Assembly (NCBI GenBank): GCA_902805545.1
Contig: CADCTD010000170.1
Span: 1-64,000 of the forward strand
Reading direction: 5' to 3'
DNA: 64,000 nucleotides
Origin: an uncultured Craurococcus sp.
GTDB lineage: Bacteria > Pseudomonadota > Alphaproteobacteria > Acetobacterales > Acetobacteraceae
Part shown: positions 7,369 to 16,476 of the stretch, piece after piece
Layout: the number at the start of each line of letters is the position of its first letter
Position numbering within the stretch: position 1 is the stretch's first letter
Program-made: the position numbers and the translations under genes
Notes under the pieces: generated by a model
Databases searched by the model: none
What the model was told of the DNA's origin: nothing
Seen by the model: the letters and a program-made list of their open reading frames with translations, nothing else

Positions 7369-8573
7369 GCGGCCTGGCCGATCAGCAGGCAGCAATTGCT
7401 GCCCCCGAAGCCGAAGGAATTGCTGGCGATGCGCCGCACCGGCCGCGCCTCGTTGACGATGGCGACGGCGCTGCGGAACGCCGGGTCCCGCTCGGCGACG
7501 CCGAGGCAGCCGGGCACCAGCCCATCCTCGAGGCAGAGCATGGCGATGACCGCCTCCACCGCCCCCGAGGCGCCGAGCGCATGCCCCGTCCAGCCCTTGG
7601 TCGAGCTGCAGGGCACGCCGTCGCCGAACAGGTGGTGGACGGCGCGGTCCTCCATGGCGTCATTGGCGCGGGTGCCGGTTCCATGAAGGTTGACATAGTC
7701 CACCTCCCCCGGCGTCAACCCCGCCGCCGTCAGCGCCGCCCGCATGGCGCTGACGGCGCCGAGCCCCTCGGGGTGGGGCGAGGACATGTGGTGCCCGTCG
7801 CTGCTGGCGCCCGCGCCGAGCAGCAGCGGCGAACCGGGCGGCGCATGCTCCGGCCGGGTCAGCAGGACGAGGCCCGCCGCCTCGCCGATCGAGATGCCGT
7901 CGCGGTCGGCGGCGCAGGGCCGGGACGGCCGGCCACGGCTCAGCAGCTCGAGCGAGGAGAAGCCGTGCAGCGTCAGCCGGCAGAGGCTGTCGACGCCCCC
8001 CGCGACCACGGCGTCGGCGAGTCCCGCGGCGATCAGCGAGGCCGCCTCCAGCATCGACCGCGCGCCGGAGGTGCAGGCGGTGGAGACGGCGAAGGCCGGC
8101 CCGCGCAGGCCGAGCCGCGTTCGCACATAGGAGGGCAGGCTCTGCAGGTCATGCGAGCCGGCATAGTTGAAGGAGGCCGGCAGCGTGCCCGCGGCATCGC
8201 GCCTTCGGTAGGCCTGCTCGGTCTCCTCGATGCCTGCGGTGCTGGTGCCGAGGACGACGGCGATCCGCTCCGCGCCATGCCGCGCCGCGGCGGCGGCGAC
8301 CGCCTCGGCGAAGCCGTCGCTCAGCAGCGCCATCTCGGCCAGGCGGTTGTTGCGGCAGGCGAAGCCGGCGAGCTCCGGCGGGAGCTCCACCGCCTCCACC
8401 CCCGGCACCTGGCCGACCCAGATATCTTCCGGCCCGCCGGGGAATTCGCTCGGCCTGAGGCCGCCCTCCCGCGCGTGGAGCGCCCGGCGCAGCGGCGCGA
8501 TGCCGGCGCCGAGGGCGGTGACGGTGGTGGCGGCCGCGAGGCTCAGCGGCCAGAGGCGACGGGTATCAGGCAT
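7365..8573 (-). CDS. Beta-ketoacyl-ACP synthase (APE ketosynthase, ApeO-like)
   Basis: 402 residues, FabF-like thiolase fold with an intact Cys-His-His triad: C167 in VSTACTSGA, H297 in NLHGTGTR and H331 in WTGHALGASG. It ends with NSFGFGGSN. It should condense malonyl-ACP with the growing aryl-polyene chain. The C-terminal partner gene overlaps it by 4 nt; the upstream exporter gene overlaps it by 8 nt. This is the only complete ketosynthase in the window. Confidence 0.88.
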   Translation of the reverse strand: MPDTRRLWPLSLAAATTVTALGAGIAPLRRALHAREGGLRPSEFPGGPEDIWVGQVPGVEAVELPPELAGFACRNNRLAEMALLSDGFAEAVAAAAARHGAERIAVVLGTSTAGIEETEQAYRRRDAAGTLPASFNYAGSHDLQSLPSYVRTRLGLRGPAFAVSTACTSGARSMLEAASLIAAGLADAVVAGGVDSLCRLTLHGFSSLELLSRGRPSRPCAADRDGISIGEAAGLVLLTRPEHAPPGSPLLLGAGASSDGHHMSSPHPEGLGAVSAMRAALTAAGLTPGEVDYVNLHGTGTRANDAMEDRAVHHLFGDGVPCSSTKGWTGHALGASGAVEAVIAMLCLEDGLVPGCLGVAERDPAFRSAVAIVNEARPVRRIASNSFGFGGSNCCLLIGQAA

Positions 8574-10968
8574 GGGGATGGGGCCTCGGAGCCAGGGCGC
8601 AGGCGAGGAGGAAGGCGCTCGCCACGCCGATCGAGACCGTCAGCCCAATCCCGTGCAGCACTGGCGTTTGACAGAAGGCAAGCAATCCGAAGGTGAGCAG
8701 GGTGGAGACGACGCAGTTCAAGATGGCTCCCACGGTGTCGTCGGTCGCGTCACCGGCAAGAAAAAGAGAATAGTCAATCGCCAGCCCCGCGAGCAACAGC
8801 AGGGAGGCGAGGTGGAAGAGCGTCAGCGCCTCGCCGAGCAGCGTCAGGACGGCGAGGGTGACGAGCAGCGAGCCTCCGATCGGCCCGGCGACCCGCAGCG
8901 CCCGCCCCGGCGAGCGGAGGCCGAGCGCGAGCAGGCCGAGCACCAGCACGCCCCCGGCGAGCGCCCAGAGCAGTGTTGCCCGGCCATAGGCATCGAGCAG
9001 CCCCTCCGTCTCCGCCTTCACATCAATGAAGAGGATCCGCGGGTCGCCGAGCCGCTGCGCCACCGCGGCCAGCGCCGCCGGATCCCGCACCCCTTGCGCG
9101 AGGGCGACCCCCTGCACCGCCTCGCCCCGGCGGGAGAGCAACGGGGAGAGCCGGGCGGCAAGGGTCGGCGCCTCGGCGGCGAGGGTGGCGGCGGTGAGCG
9201 GCGGCAGGGCCCGGCTCTCGCCGAGGGCGGCGAGGAAAGGGGCGAAGGCGGTCGGGCGGAAGGGCAGGCCCGCCATCGCCTCGGCGAGCGCGGCCTGCGC
9301 CGCCTCGGGCGAGGGCAGGGCGGATTGCCGGGCGCGTTGCGTCGCCTCGGCCGGCAGGTAGCGGCTGGGGAGATCGATGGCGTCCAGGGCGCCACCCGTC
9401 CCCGGCGCGGATGACGCTGCCTTGCCTTGGGGCCCGGTCGCATCCGCCGGGCCGCCCGGCGGATCACGCCCGGGCTGAAGCCGCTCCGGCGCCGTGCCGA
9501 GCAGCGGCGCCACCGCCTCGGCGAGCCGCTCCGAGGCGGCCAGCACCTCCGCCTCGGTCCCCGGGCCGAGGGCGAAGAGCACCCGCACATCCGGGGCGCC
9601 GAGCTGGTGGCGCAGCTCCCCGTCGAGGGCCTGCGCCTCGCGCGGCACCGGGCTCAGCGCCGCGAGGTCGCGCTGCCACGAAGGTCCGCCAAGCGCCGCC
9701 AGCAGCAGTCCGGCGCCCAGCACCATCCCGCCCGCGAGCCTCGGCCGCCCGCGCAGCAGGCCGAGCGCCGCACGGATCGGCCCGGGCAGCGGCCGCGCCG
9801 CGATCCGCGCCCCCGGCACCAGCCAGGGCAGCACCCAGCGCGTCGTGGCCGCCGCCACCAGCAGCCCCGTGCCGGCGAAGATGCCGAGCTGGACGAGGCC
9901 CGGGAAGCCGGAGCCGAGCATCGCCGCCAGCCCGGTGGCGGCCGAGGCGGCGGCGAGGCGGAGCGTCGGCCAGATGCGCCGCGCCGCCGCATCCAGCCCC
10001 TCTTCCGCCCGGCGGAGACTCGCCAGCAGGATCGGGTAGTCCACGGTCACGCCGAGCATCGTCATGCCGAAGCCGAGGGCGATGCCCTGCACCTTGCCCC
10101 CGAAGACCAGCGCCGTCACCGCGAAGCCGGCGATGGTCCCCGCCGCCAGCGGCACCGCGACGAGGCCGAGCAGCAGCAGCGAGCGGTAGCGCCAAAGGAG
10201 GAAGGCCGCGAGCAGCCCGCCCGAGGCCAGGGTGATCAGCCGCACATCCGCCCGGATCGACCGCGCGGCCTCGCTGGCGAAGACGCCCGGCCCGCTCAGC
10301 AACAGCCGCGCCCCACCCGGCCTCGCCGCCTCGAAGGCCGTGCGGAAGGTGGCGACGGCCTGCCCCTGGGCCTCCGCATCCAGCCCCGCCCCGCCGCGGG
10401 CGCGGGCGATCAGCAGGGCGCGCGGCGGCCCTTCGCGTGCAAACCAGGCGCCGTCGCGCACCTCCAGCCGGCTCTCGGCGAGGAAGGCGCGGGCGAGGCC
10501 GAGGAAGGCCCCGGTCGGGTCGGCGAAGCCGAAGCGCGCCAGCAGCGGCGAGGCGGCGCTGCGCAGCCCCTCCAGCAGCGCCTCCAGCTTCGGGCGGAGC
10601 GCGGCAGCGCTGAAGGCCTCCGGCTGCGTCTCCGGCGAGAGCAGGTAGCGGTAGCGAAAGAGCAGCGCCTGCTCGCCCTCGTCGATCGTGACCGTCCCGT
10701 CGCCGACGAAGTCGAACCGGCCGGAGGCGCGCAGCCCCGCCGCTGTTTCCCGTGAAACCCTGGCCAACTCCGCCGGCTCGGCGCCCTCGATGCCGGCCAG
10801 CAGCAGCGTCGTCGCCGCGCCGCTCTGCAGCTCACGGAAGAGGAAGGCGCTCGCCGGGCTGCGGCCTGCAGGCAGGAATTCCGCGAGGTCGGCCCGCACC
10901 CCGACCAGCGCCCCGAGAGCCCCGCCCAGCGCCGCCAGCACCAGCAGCGCCGCGACGAGGCGCCTCAC
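8566..10968 (-). CDS. MMPL/RND-family exporter (APE lipid export)
   Basis: 800 residues with the MMPL layout: one N-terminal helix (about 4-24), a periplasmic loop, a cluster of helices at about 240-400, a second loop, and a cluster at about 640-790. Such proteins export lipids or lipid-linked pigments; with the LolA-like carrier encoded just upstream it probably moves the polyene lipid to the outer membrane. The ATG overlaps the LolA-like stop by 4 nt. The second periplasmic loop holds a Pro/Gly/Ser-rich insert of about 30 residues. Confidence 0.85.
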   Translation of the reverse strand: MRRLVAALLVLAALGGALGALVGVRADLAEFLPAGRSPASAFLFRELQSGAATTLLLAGIEGAEPAELARVSRETAAGLRASGRFDFVGDGTVTIDEGEQALLFRYRYLLSPETQPEAFSAAALRPKLEALLEGLRSAASPLLARFGFADPTGAFLGLARAFLAESRLEVRDGAWFAREGPPRALLIARARGGAGLDAEAQGQAVATFRTAFEAARPGGARLLLSGPGVFASEAARSIRADVRLITLASGGLLAAFLLWRYRSLLLLGLVAVPLAAGTIAGFAVTALVFGGKVQGIALGFGMTMLGVTVDYPILLASLRRAEEGLDAAARRIWPTLRLAAASAATGLAAMLGSGFPGLVQLGIFAGTGLLVAAATTRWVLPWLVPGARIAARPLPGPIRAALGLLRGRPRLAGGMVLGAGLLLAALGGPSWQRDLAALSPVPREAQALDGELRHQLGAPDVRVLFALGPGTEAEVLAASERLAEAVAPLLGTAPERLQPGRDPPGGPADATGPQGKAASSAPGTGGALDAIDLPSRYLPAEATQRARQSALPSPEAAQAALAEAMAGLPFRPTAFAPFLAALGESRALPPLTAATLAAEAPTLAARLSPLLSRRGEAVQGVALAQGVRDPAALAAVAQRLGDPRILFIDVKAETEGLLDAYGRATLLWALAGGVLVLGLLALGLRSPGRALRVAGPIGGSLLVTLAVLTLLGEALTLFHLASLLLLAGLAIDYSLFLAGDATDDTVGAILNCVVSTLLTFGLLAFCQTPVLHGIGLTVSIGVASAFLLACALAPRPHPHA

Positions 10969-11522
10969 GGGTTGATCTGCATGCGCGTCACGCCGCCGCC
11001 GCCCTCGGTCTCGATGCTGCGTATCTGCGGCCCGCGCCCGCTGACCAGGATGCGCTGCACCGCGGCCCGCACCCGGATCGAGAGCGGGGTGAGCACCATC
11101 CGCCAGGGCGCGTCCGGCCGCTCCGGCGTGAAGCCGATCTCGTAGTGGTGACGCAGCACGGCGAGGTCGCCGGCCAGCGTGCTCCGCACCGCCTCGACCA
11201 GCGCCCGCATCTCCGGCTGCTCGTCCAGGCCGAATTCGCGGCGGATGCCGCGGTCCGGCCGCTCATAGAGCAGCCGCCCGCCCTCGACCCGCAGCACCTC
11301 GTCGATGGGGGAGGTGGTGTGCTTCTCGAGCCGGTCCGGCGCCTGCCAGCGCAGCGTCCCCTGGCTCGGCAGCGGCAGGTCGAGCTCCGGGATCGCCTTC
11401 TCCTCGGAGAAGCGCGCCTCGGAGCGCGGCTGGGCGGCGAAGCCCTGCATCAGCCGGGCGAGCGCCGGGTCCTCCGCCCGCGCCGGCGTGGCGAGGGCGA
11501 GGAGCAGCAGCACCCATCTCAC
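10965..11522 (-). CDS. LolA-like outer-membrane lipoprotein carrier (APE)
   Basis: About 186 residues from a GTG at 11522 that overlaps the acyltransferase stop as GTGA. A cleavable signal (VLLLLALATPARA) precedes a LolA-type mature domain: RFSEEKAIPELDLPLPSQG, a TLRWQAPDRLEKHT strand pair and a C-terminal region ending GGVTRMQINP. LolA proteins bind acyl chains in the periplasm; in APE clusters this member is thought to shuttle the lipid product from the MMPL pump. Position and order agree with that. Confidence 0.82.
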   Translation of the reverse strand: MRWVLLLLALATPARAEDPALARLMQGFAAQPRSEARFSEEKAIPELDLPLPSQGTLRWQAPDRLEKHTTSPIDEVLRVEGGRLLYERPDRGIRREFGLDEQPEMRALVEAVRSTLAGDLAVLRHHYEIGFTPERPDAPWRMVLTPLSIRVRAAVQRILVSGRGPQIRSIETEGGGGVTRMQINP

Positions 11523-12484
11523 CGCCCGCGCTCCTGCCAGAAATCGTAGAAGTTGAACCAGTTGTAGGGGTAGCGGCGGCACAGCGCCTCGATGCGCGCG
11601 GCATAGCGGCAGACGCGCTCGGCCACCAGCGCCTGCCGGCCAGCGCGGCCCGGGGGCGTGGCATCGGCGAAGGGCTCGAACCGCACCTCGTAATGCCGCG
11701 GCCCGCGCCAGAAGCCGAAGGCGAGCATCACCGGCGCCCCGAGCACGGCGGCCAGCACATGCGGCCCGGTCGGCAGCGGCGCCTCCTGCCCGAGGAAGGG
11801 GACGGGCTGCATCCGCTCGCCCCGCGGCGCCCGGTCGGCCAGCAGCCCGACCAGGCCGCCGCGCTCCAGCACCTCGCGCGCACGCAGCATGGCATCGGTG
11901 GTGCCGAGGGGGATGACGGTCTCCTGCCGCTTCGCCCCGCCGAGCGCATCGAACACGGCCTTGAGCCGCGCCGCATTCGCCTCATGCATCAGCACGGCGA
12001 CCTCGACCGGGCTGCCGGCATCGGCCACGGCCCGCAGCGCCTCGAAACTGCCCATATGCGCGCCGAGCAGCAGGCAGCCGCGGCCCTCGGCGATGCGCGC
12101 CTTCAGCGCATCGAGCCCATGCACCTCGATCCGGTAGGCGCCGGTCCGCCCGGTCACCAGGAAGGCGCGGTCGAGGATCGTGGAGGCGAAGGCGAAATAG
12201 AGCCGGAAGACATCGCGGAACCCTGCGCGCCGCCCCGTCGCCCGGCCGAGGAAGCGCCGCGCCAGCCGCCGCTGCCGGGGCGAGAAGAGCATGAAGTAGA
12301 AGGCGATCGGGTAGAGCAGCGCATGGCCCGGCCACCAGCCGATGGTGTGCACCAGCCAGACCATGAAGCGGGCGAGGCGGATGCTGCCCCGCTCCGGCGC
12401 ATCGACCCATTCCGGGGTGGCGGCGCCCGGGCCACAGGCGGGCGCCGCCACCCCGGCCTTCGCCTTGGCGAGCAGATTACTCAT
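11519..12484 (-). CDS. LpxL/HtrB-family lipid acyltransferase (APE)
   Basis: 321 residues, starting at ATG 12484 inside the end of the dehydratase gene. One membrane segment lies around residues 40-65. It has the HX4E active-site motif in GAHMGSFEAL and the C-terminal YPYNWFNFYDFW signature of LpxL-type acyltransferases that act on lipid A or related lipids. In this cluster it probably transfers the ACP-bound polyene to a glycolipid or lipid anchor. In some APE clusters an acyltransferase of this type is fused to a glycosyltransferase; here the glycosyltransferase is separate (18147). Confidence 0.83.
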   Translation of the reverse strand: MSNLLAKAKAGVAAPACGPGAATPEWVDAPERGSIRLARFMVWLVHTIGWWPGHALLYPIAFYFMLFSPRQRRLARRFLGRATGRRAGFRDVFRLYFAFASTILDRAFLVTGRTGAYRIEVHGLDALKARIAEGRGCLLLGAHMGSFEALRAVADAGSPVEVAVLMHEANAARLKAVFDALGGAKRQETVIPLGTTDAMLRAREVLERGGLVGLLADRAPRGERMQPVPFLGQEAPLPTGPHVLAAVLGAPVMLAFGFWRGPRHYEVRFEPFADATPPGRAGRQALVAERVCRYAARIEALCRRYPYNWFNFYDFWQERGR

Positions 12485-12797
12485 CCCGTGCCGACGCGCC
12501 CGGGACGGGTTCGCCCTGGGGCGCCGCTTGACCTGCCAGCTCCCCGGACAGGACCGTCCTGCCGCCGCTGGCACAGGTGAAGCCGATGCGCCCTCCGGCG
12601 CGCGGGGCAAGGCTGATCTCCACCGCATCCCCGGGCAGCACGGGCGCCGTGAACTTCGCCCGCAGCAGCGTCGCCTGGCCGAGCCCCGCCGCCTGCAGCA
12701 CCGCATCGAGCAGCACGACGCCGGGCAGGATCGGCCGCCCGGGGAAATGCCCGGGCAGGGCCGGATGCTCCGCCGGGACCTCGAAGCGGGTGGTCAT
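12477..12797 (-). CDS. 3-hydroxyacyl-ACP dehydratase (ApeI/FabZ-like)
   Basis: 106 residues, shorter than FabZ but with its hotdog signature HPALPGHFPGRPILPGVVLLD near the N-terminus, containing the active-site His. It should form the second half of a dehydratase pair with the ApeP-like protein. The C-terminal about 15 residues are low-complexity (APQGEPVPGASARDE) and overlap the acyltransferase start. It follows the AMP ligase with a 4-nt overlap. Confidence 0.82.
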   Translation of the reverse strand: MTTRFEVPAEHPALPGHFPGRPILPGVVLLDAVLQAAGLGQATLLRAKFTAPVLPGDAVEISLAPRAGGRIGFTCASGGRTVLSGELAGQAAPQGEPVPGASARDE

Positions 12798-14131
12798 GGC
12801 CCGGCCACCGCCAGGCGGAGCTCGGCGAGCGCCGCCCGCGTCAGCTTGCCGAGGCCGTTGCGCGGCAGGGCCGCCACCAGCACGAGCGGCCGGGGGAGGA
12901 AGACCGGCTCCAGCCGCAGCCGCAGCGCGGCCAGCACCTCCTCCGCGCTCCGCCCCGGCGCCACCACATAGGCGCTGAGCCGGGCGGCCGGGTTGCTCTC
13001 GATATCCTCCGGCGCGACGAAGACGCCGTCCTCGACGCCCTCCAGCTCGACCAGCACCCGGTTGAGCTCGGCGAGCGAGGCCCGCCTGCCGCCGAGCTTC
13101 ACCAGGTCGGCCCGCCGCCCGAGCAGGCGGAAGCGGCCGCCCGGCGCCGGCTCCAGCGCATCGGCCAGCGGCACGGCGCCGAGGCCGGGCACATGCACCT
13201 CGCCATAATCTCCCCCTGGGCCCATGCGGATGCCGGCATAGGGCAGCCAGTCCGGCTCGGAGGCGGTGCGGCGGCTGGCCATGGAGCCGGCCTCGCTGGC
13301 GCCGTAGATCTCGAGCATCGGCGCGCCCCAGTCCCGCTCCACCGCCTCGGCCATGGGGAGGGCGAGCGGCGCGGTCGCGGAGATGACGGCGGCCAGCGGC
13401 GCCGGCCGGCGCCCCTCGGCCAGCAGGGCACGGAGATGCAGCGGCGTCGTCACCAGCAGCCGGCGCTCCGGCAACCCGTCGAGCGCATCGAGCACGTCGG
13501 AGGGGAAGAAGGCCTCGCCGGCATGGCAGGCGAGCGCGGCGTGCAGCGGCAGCATGATCGTGGTCTCGAAGCCGTACATGTGCTGCGGCGGCACGGTGGC
13601 CAGCACGCTGCTCGGCGGCCCGTCGCCGGGGCGGAGGCCGAAGCGCCCGGCGGCGGCGAGCGCCGCGGCCACCAGCGCATCCCAGGGCTTGGGATGCGCC
13701 GTGGGCTGGCCGGTGGAGCCGGAGGTGAAGGCGATGGCGGCCAGCTGGCCGGCGGGCAGCAGCGGCGCCGGCCCGGTCCAGTCCGCCGCCGCGGCATCCT
13801 CCACCGGGACCAGCGGCAGCTCCGAGGCGATCGCCCGGTCGGCAAGGAGATAGGCCCCCGGATAGGCCCCGGCCAGTGCCCGCAGCCGGTGCGGCGAGGC
13901 ATCGGCATTCAGCAGCGTCGGCTGCCCGCGCAGCAGCGCCGCGGCGAAGCCGAGCAGCATGCGGTAGCGGTCGGCGCAGAGATTGATCGCATGTCCCTCG
14001 GCCGGCAGCCGCGCGGCCAGCGCCCGCGCCTCGCCAAGGAAGCGGCCGACCGTCACCGGCCCGCCGGAGCGGTGGCAGATCACCTCCGCCGCCGCGCGGT
14101 TGGTGAGCGGCAGGGTTCCGTCAGGCGGCAT
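12794..14131 (-). CDS. AMP-dependent acyl/aryl ligase (ApeH-like)
   Basis: 445 residues from ATG 14131. ANL-superfamily adenylation enzyme: P-loop-like FTSGSTGQPTAHPK at about 135-148, IYGASEAG motif in the middle, the LLGRRADLVKLGGRR hinge, and a catalytic Lys in LPRNGLGKLTR near the end. It is expected to adenylate an aryl acid (4-hydroxybenzoate or a cinnamate type) and load it on ACP to start the polyene. No aryl-acid forming enzyme is in the window. The start lies 11 nt inside the preceding membrane-protein gene. Confidence 0.85.
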   Translation of the reverse strand: MPPDGTLPLTNRAAAEVICHRSGGPVTVGRFLGEARALAARLPAEGHAINLCADRYRMLLGFAAALLRGQPTLLNADASPHRLRALAGAYPGAYLLADRAIASELPLVPVEDAAAADWTGPAPLLPAGQLAAIAFTSGSTGQPTAHPKPWDALVAAALAAAGRFGLRPGDGPPSSVLATVPPQHMYGFETTIMLPLHAALACHAGEAFFPSDVLDALDGLPERRLLVTTPLHLRALLAEGRRPAPLAAVISATAPLALPMAEAVERDWGAPMLEIYGASEAGSMASRRTASEPDWLPYAGIRMGPGGDYGEVHVPGLGAVPLADALEPAPGGRFRLLGRRADLVKLGGRRASLAELNRVLVELEGVEDGVFVAPEDIESNPAARLSAYVVAPGRSAEEVLAALRLRLEPVFLPRPLVLVAALPRNGLGKLTRAALAELRLAVAGP

Positions 14132-14576
14132 GCCGGACCAGGCCATGCGCCAGGCCGATCGCGCGCAGCGTCCGCAGCGGCGTCGCCCGGCCGAGCTGCG
14201 GGAAGCGGCGGTTGCGCAGCGCATGCTCGGCGCAGAAGAACAGGGCGCAGACCACCGGCTCCGCCAGCGCCAGCGGCGCATCCTCCAGCCCGGCGAGGCC
14301 GGCCGCCCCATGCGCCAGCGCGAAGCTGCCGAGCAGCAGCGCCCAGGCGAGGGTCAGCCACCAAGTATAGCCGCCCTCCGGCGGCCCGGCCCAGTCGAAG
14401 CGGCTGTAATGGGCGATCAGCGGCTCCCGCCCCGGCAGCAGCGTCAGGCCGAAGCGCAGCGCGACCGCGGCATTGCCGAGCGCCGCCGCCAGCGGATTGC
14501 CGGCGAGCAGCACCGTCAGGGCCAGGGAGGCGCCGGCCAGCAACAGCAACCGAAAGAGGCTGCGTCCGCGCGGCAT
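14121..14576 (-). CDS. APE cluster membrane protein (COG4648-like)
   Basis: 151 residues with three to four hydrophobic stretches (about 8-25, 29-46, 72-95 and 102-118) and the loop GREPLIAHYSRFD that recurs in the COG4648 membrane proteins found in APE clusters. The start at ATG 14576 is 4 nt after the ACP stop. The molecular role of this family is not established; its constant place between ACP and AMP ligase suggests it serves the same synthesis complex at the inner membrane. Confidence 0.72.
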   Translation of the reverse strand: MPRGRSLFRLLLLAGASLALTVLLAGNPLAAALGNAAVALRFGLTLLPGREPLIAHYSRFDWAGPPEGGYTWWLTLAWALLLGSFALAHGAAGLAGLEDAPLALAEPVVCALFFCAEHALRNRRFPQLGRATPLRTLRAIGLAHGLVRHAA

Positions 14577-14580
14577 GCGC

Positions 14581-14880
14581 TCAGCGCGTCCGGTGCTTCT
14601 CGATATGCGCAGTGAGGGTGCGGAGGGAGGAGAAGATGCGGTGGTTGCGCTCGTCATCGGAGCGCAGCTTTACGTCATAGGCCCTGGAGACGGCGAGCGC
14701 CATTTCCAGCGCATCGATGGAGTCGAGGCCGAGGCCCTCGTTGAAGAGCGGGGCTTCCGGCTCGATCTCCTCGGCCGCGACCTCGAGCGACAGCGCGCTC
14801 ACGATCAGCCGCGCCACTTCGAGCTCCTGCGGGGTGAGGCCGGAAGCGATGACAATGGGGGTCGTGGTGCCGTCAGGCAT
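14581..14880 (-). CDS. Acyl carrier protein (APE)
   Basis: 99 residues. The 4'-phosphopantetheine site is S54 in LGLDSIDALEM. It is longer than FabB-pathway ACPs at both ends and has a basic C-terminus (EKHRTR). It is the first gene of the tightly coupled APE biosynthetic operon running down to 5442. Only one ACP is present, whereas some APE clusters carry two. Confidence 0.88.
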   Translation of the reverse strand: MPDGTTTPIVIASGLTPQELEVARLIVSALSLEVAAEEIEPEAPLFNEGLGLDSIDALEMALAVSRAYDVKLRSDDERNHRIFSSLRTLTAHIEKHRTR

Positions 14881-14939
14881 GGAACCGTGAAACCTTGCTG
14901 TAGCGCTGGCGTTAACGGGGGTTGCTCAACCTTGCACTC

Positions 14940-14967
14940 GATATCAGAGGGTTACCCGCCGAGGCAA
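14940..14967 (-). promoter_or_regulatory. Possible promoter of the APE core operon
   Basis: In the 112-nt gap between the OmpV-like gene and ACP, the minus strand shows TTGCCT (14967-14962) and GATATC (14945-14940) with a 16-nt spacer, 60 nt before the ACP start. The match to sigma-70 boxes is modest; the operon could also be read from upstream genes. Confidence 0.25.
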
Positions 14968-14992
14968 GGAAGCGAGCCACACAGTTTCCGGA

Positions 14993-15838
14993 TCAATCGA
15001 AGGGCTCCGCCGCCGAAGCGACCGTCGCCTCCGTCCGGTAGAGGGTGAAGGAAAGCCCGCCCACCACCGAGGCGTTGAGGTCCGACCTGAGGAGCGGGCT
15101 GTCGGCATTGGTCGCGCCGGAGAAATTCTCGAGCCGCCCTCCGGCGGTGAGCGAGAGCCGCTCCGTCACCGGCACGCGGTAGGAGAACTGGAAGCGCAGC
15201 CCGAGATAGCCGCCCGCGGCGTCATAGGCCGGCCGCCCGGGCCGGGCATAGCGCTGCTCCACCCGGTACCAGTAGTCCATCAGCCCGCCCGAGGCGAAGA
15301 CCGGGCCGATGCCCGCCCGCAGCCGCGCCCCCGGCCGACCGAGCCCGGTGCGCTCCACCGCCGCCTCCGGCGCCAGGACGAAGCCGCGATAGCGGATGCT
15401 GGAGAAATCGGTCGAGAACACCGCCCGCACCGGCGCCTCCAGCGTGATCCGCGTCCGCTCCGCCGGGTCGCGCCAGGCGACCCAGCGGAGCGAGGGCCCG
15501 ATCTCGCCGAGATAGTCGAGGTCTGGCATGCCCCGGCGCGCCCGGTTGTCCTTGGAATCGGCGCCGAGCGCGCCGTTGAAGTTGAGCGTCAGCTCGAGGT
15601 CCCCGGTGCGGTAGACCCGGCCGCGCACGCCCCGGTCGTCGCTCCGCAGCAGCTCGCCCCGGTAGATCACCCAGGGAAGGGCGAGGCCGCGCACATGCGA
15701 CTGCCCCGCCCCCGGATAGTCCGGCAGCAGCGCCGCCCCGCCGAAGACGCCGAGCTCCAAGAGCGGCCGCCGCACCTCCTGCGCCGCCGCCCCGCCGGCC
15801 AATGAGGCGGCCAGCAGAAGCCCGAGCGCGGCCCTCAT
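14993..15838 (-). CDS. MipA/OmpV-family outer-membrane protein
   Basis: 281 residues with a signal peptide (LLLAASLAGGAAAQ) and an alternating beta-strand pattern typical of the MipA/OmpV barrel: LLELGVFGGAALLPDYPGAGQS at the mature N-terminus (shown in part), a GVRGRVYRTGDLELTLNF strand pair, and a final strand ending VGGLSFTLYRTEA before a short tail. It lies between the methyltransferase (4-nt overlap) and the APE ACP. The family is linked to outer-membrane assembly of murein or drug interactions; a role in placing or retaining the polyene lipid is inference from position. Confidence 0.8.
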   Translation of the reverse strand: MRAALGLLLAASLAGGAAAQEVRRPLLELGVFGGAALLPDYPGAGQSHVRGLALPWVIYRGELLRSDDRGVRGRVYRTGDLELTLNFNGALGADSKDNRARRGMPDLDYLGEIGPSLRWVAWRDPAERTRITLEAPVRAVFSTDFSSIRYRGFVLAPEAAVERTGLGRPGARLRAGIGPVFASGGLMDYWYRVEQRYARPGRPAYDAAGGYLGLRFQFSYRVPVTERLSLTAGGRLENFSGATNADSPLLRSDLNASVVGGLSFTLYRTEATVASAAEPFD

Positions 15839-16476
15839 CGCTCGGCCACCAGCAGGACGTTCGGCAGGGGCGTTCCCTCCCAGCAGGGCGTGACGGAGAC
15901 GGCGAAGCCCGCTGCCCTGAAGGGCGCGGCCAGCGCCTCCATCGGCAGCGGCGCGATGGCGTTGCTGTCGCCCCGCACCAGCCGCCCGGCCCGCTCCATG
16001 GCGAGGCCGAATGTGCTGCGCCAGCCACGCGCGGGGTCGAAGGCGCGGATCAGCACGCGCTGCCGCGCCCGCCCGGCCACCGCCGCGAGCACCGGCCGCT
16101 GCGCCTCGGCCGGGAGCTGGTAGAGCACGTCGATCAGCAAGGCCGTGTCGCAGTCCGGCACGGTGTCCGCGGTCAGGTCACCCGCCGTGAAGCGCGCCGG
16201 CAGCCGCGCCGCCGCTGCTTCCGCCTCGGCGATCTTCCGCGCATCGCGGTCGAGGCCGATCACCTCCTGCGCCCGCCCCGCCATCAGCAGGGCGAGGCCG
16301 AGCTGCCCCCGCCCGCAGCCGAGATCGGCCACCACCCCGAAGGGCCTGGCCGCCGCCCGCTCCAGCACCGCACGGCTCGCCGGGTCGCCCCGCAGCTTGC
16401 CGCCGACATAGCCCCGGGCGAAGCGCGAGGCGCCGGCATAGAGGCCGGCCACCTCCCGCGCCAGCGTCGCGCTCAT
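15835..16476 (-). CDS. Class I SAM-dependent methyltransferase
   Basis: 213 residues. Motif I is VVADLGCGRGQLGLAL (about 47-62), followed by an acidic post-I residue in VIGLDRD and a motif near TALLIDVLYQLP. It overlaps genes on both sides by 4 nt, so it is co-transcribed with the UbiE-like methyltransferase and the barrel protein. APE clusters commonly encode one methyltransferase that O-methylates the aryl head; either this or the next enzyme could do that. Substrate is inferred from context only. Confidence 0.72.
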   Translation of the reverse strand: MSATLAREVAGLYAGASRFARGYVGGKLRGDPASRAVLERAAARPFGVVADLGCGRGQLGLALLMAGRAQEVIGLDRDARKIAEAEAAAARLPARFTAGDLTADTVPDCDTALLIDVLYQLPAEAQRPVLAAVAGRARQRVLIRAFDPARGWRSTFGLAMERAGRLVRGDSNAIAPLPMEALAAPFRAAGFAVSVTPCWEGTPLPNVLLVAER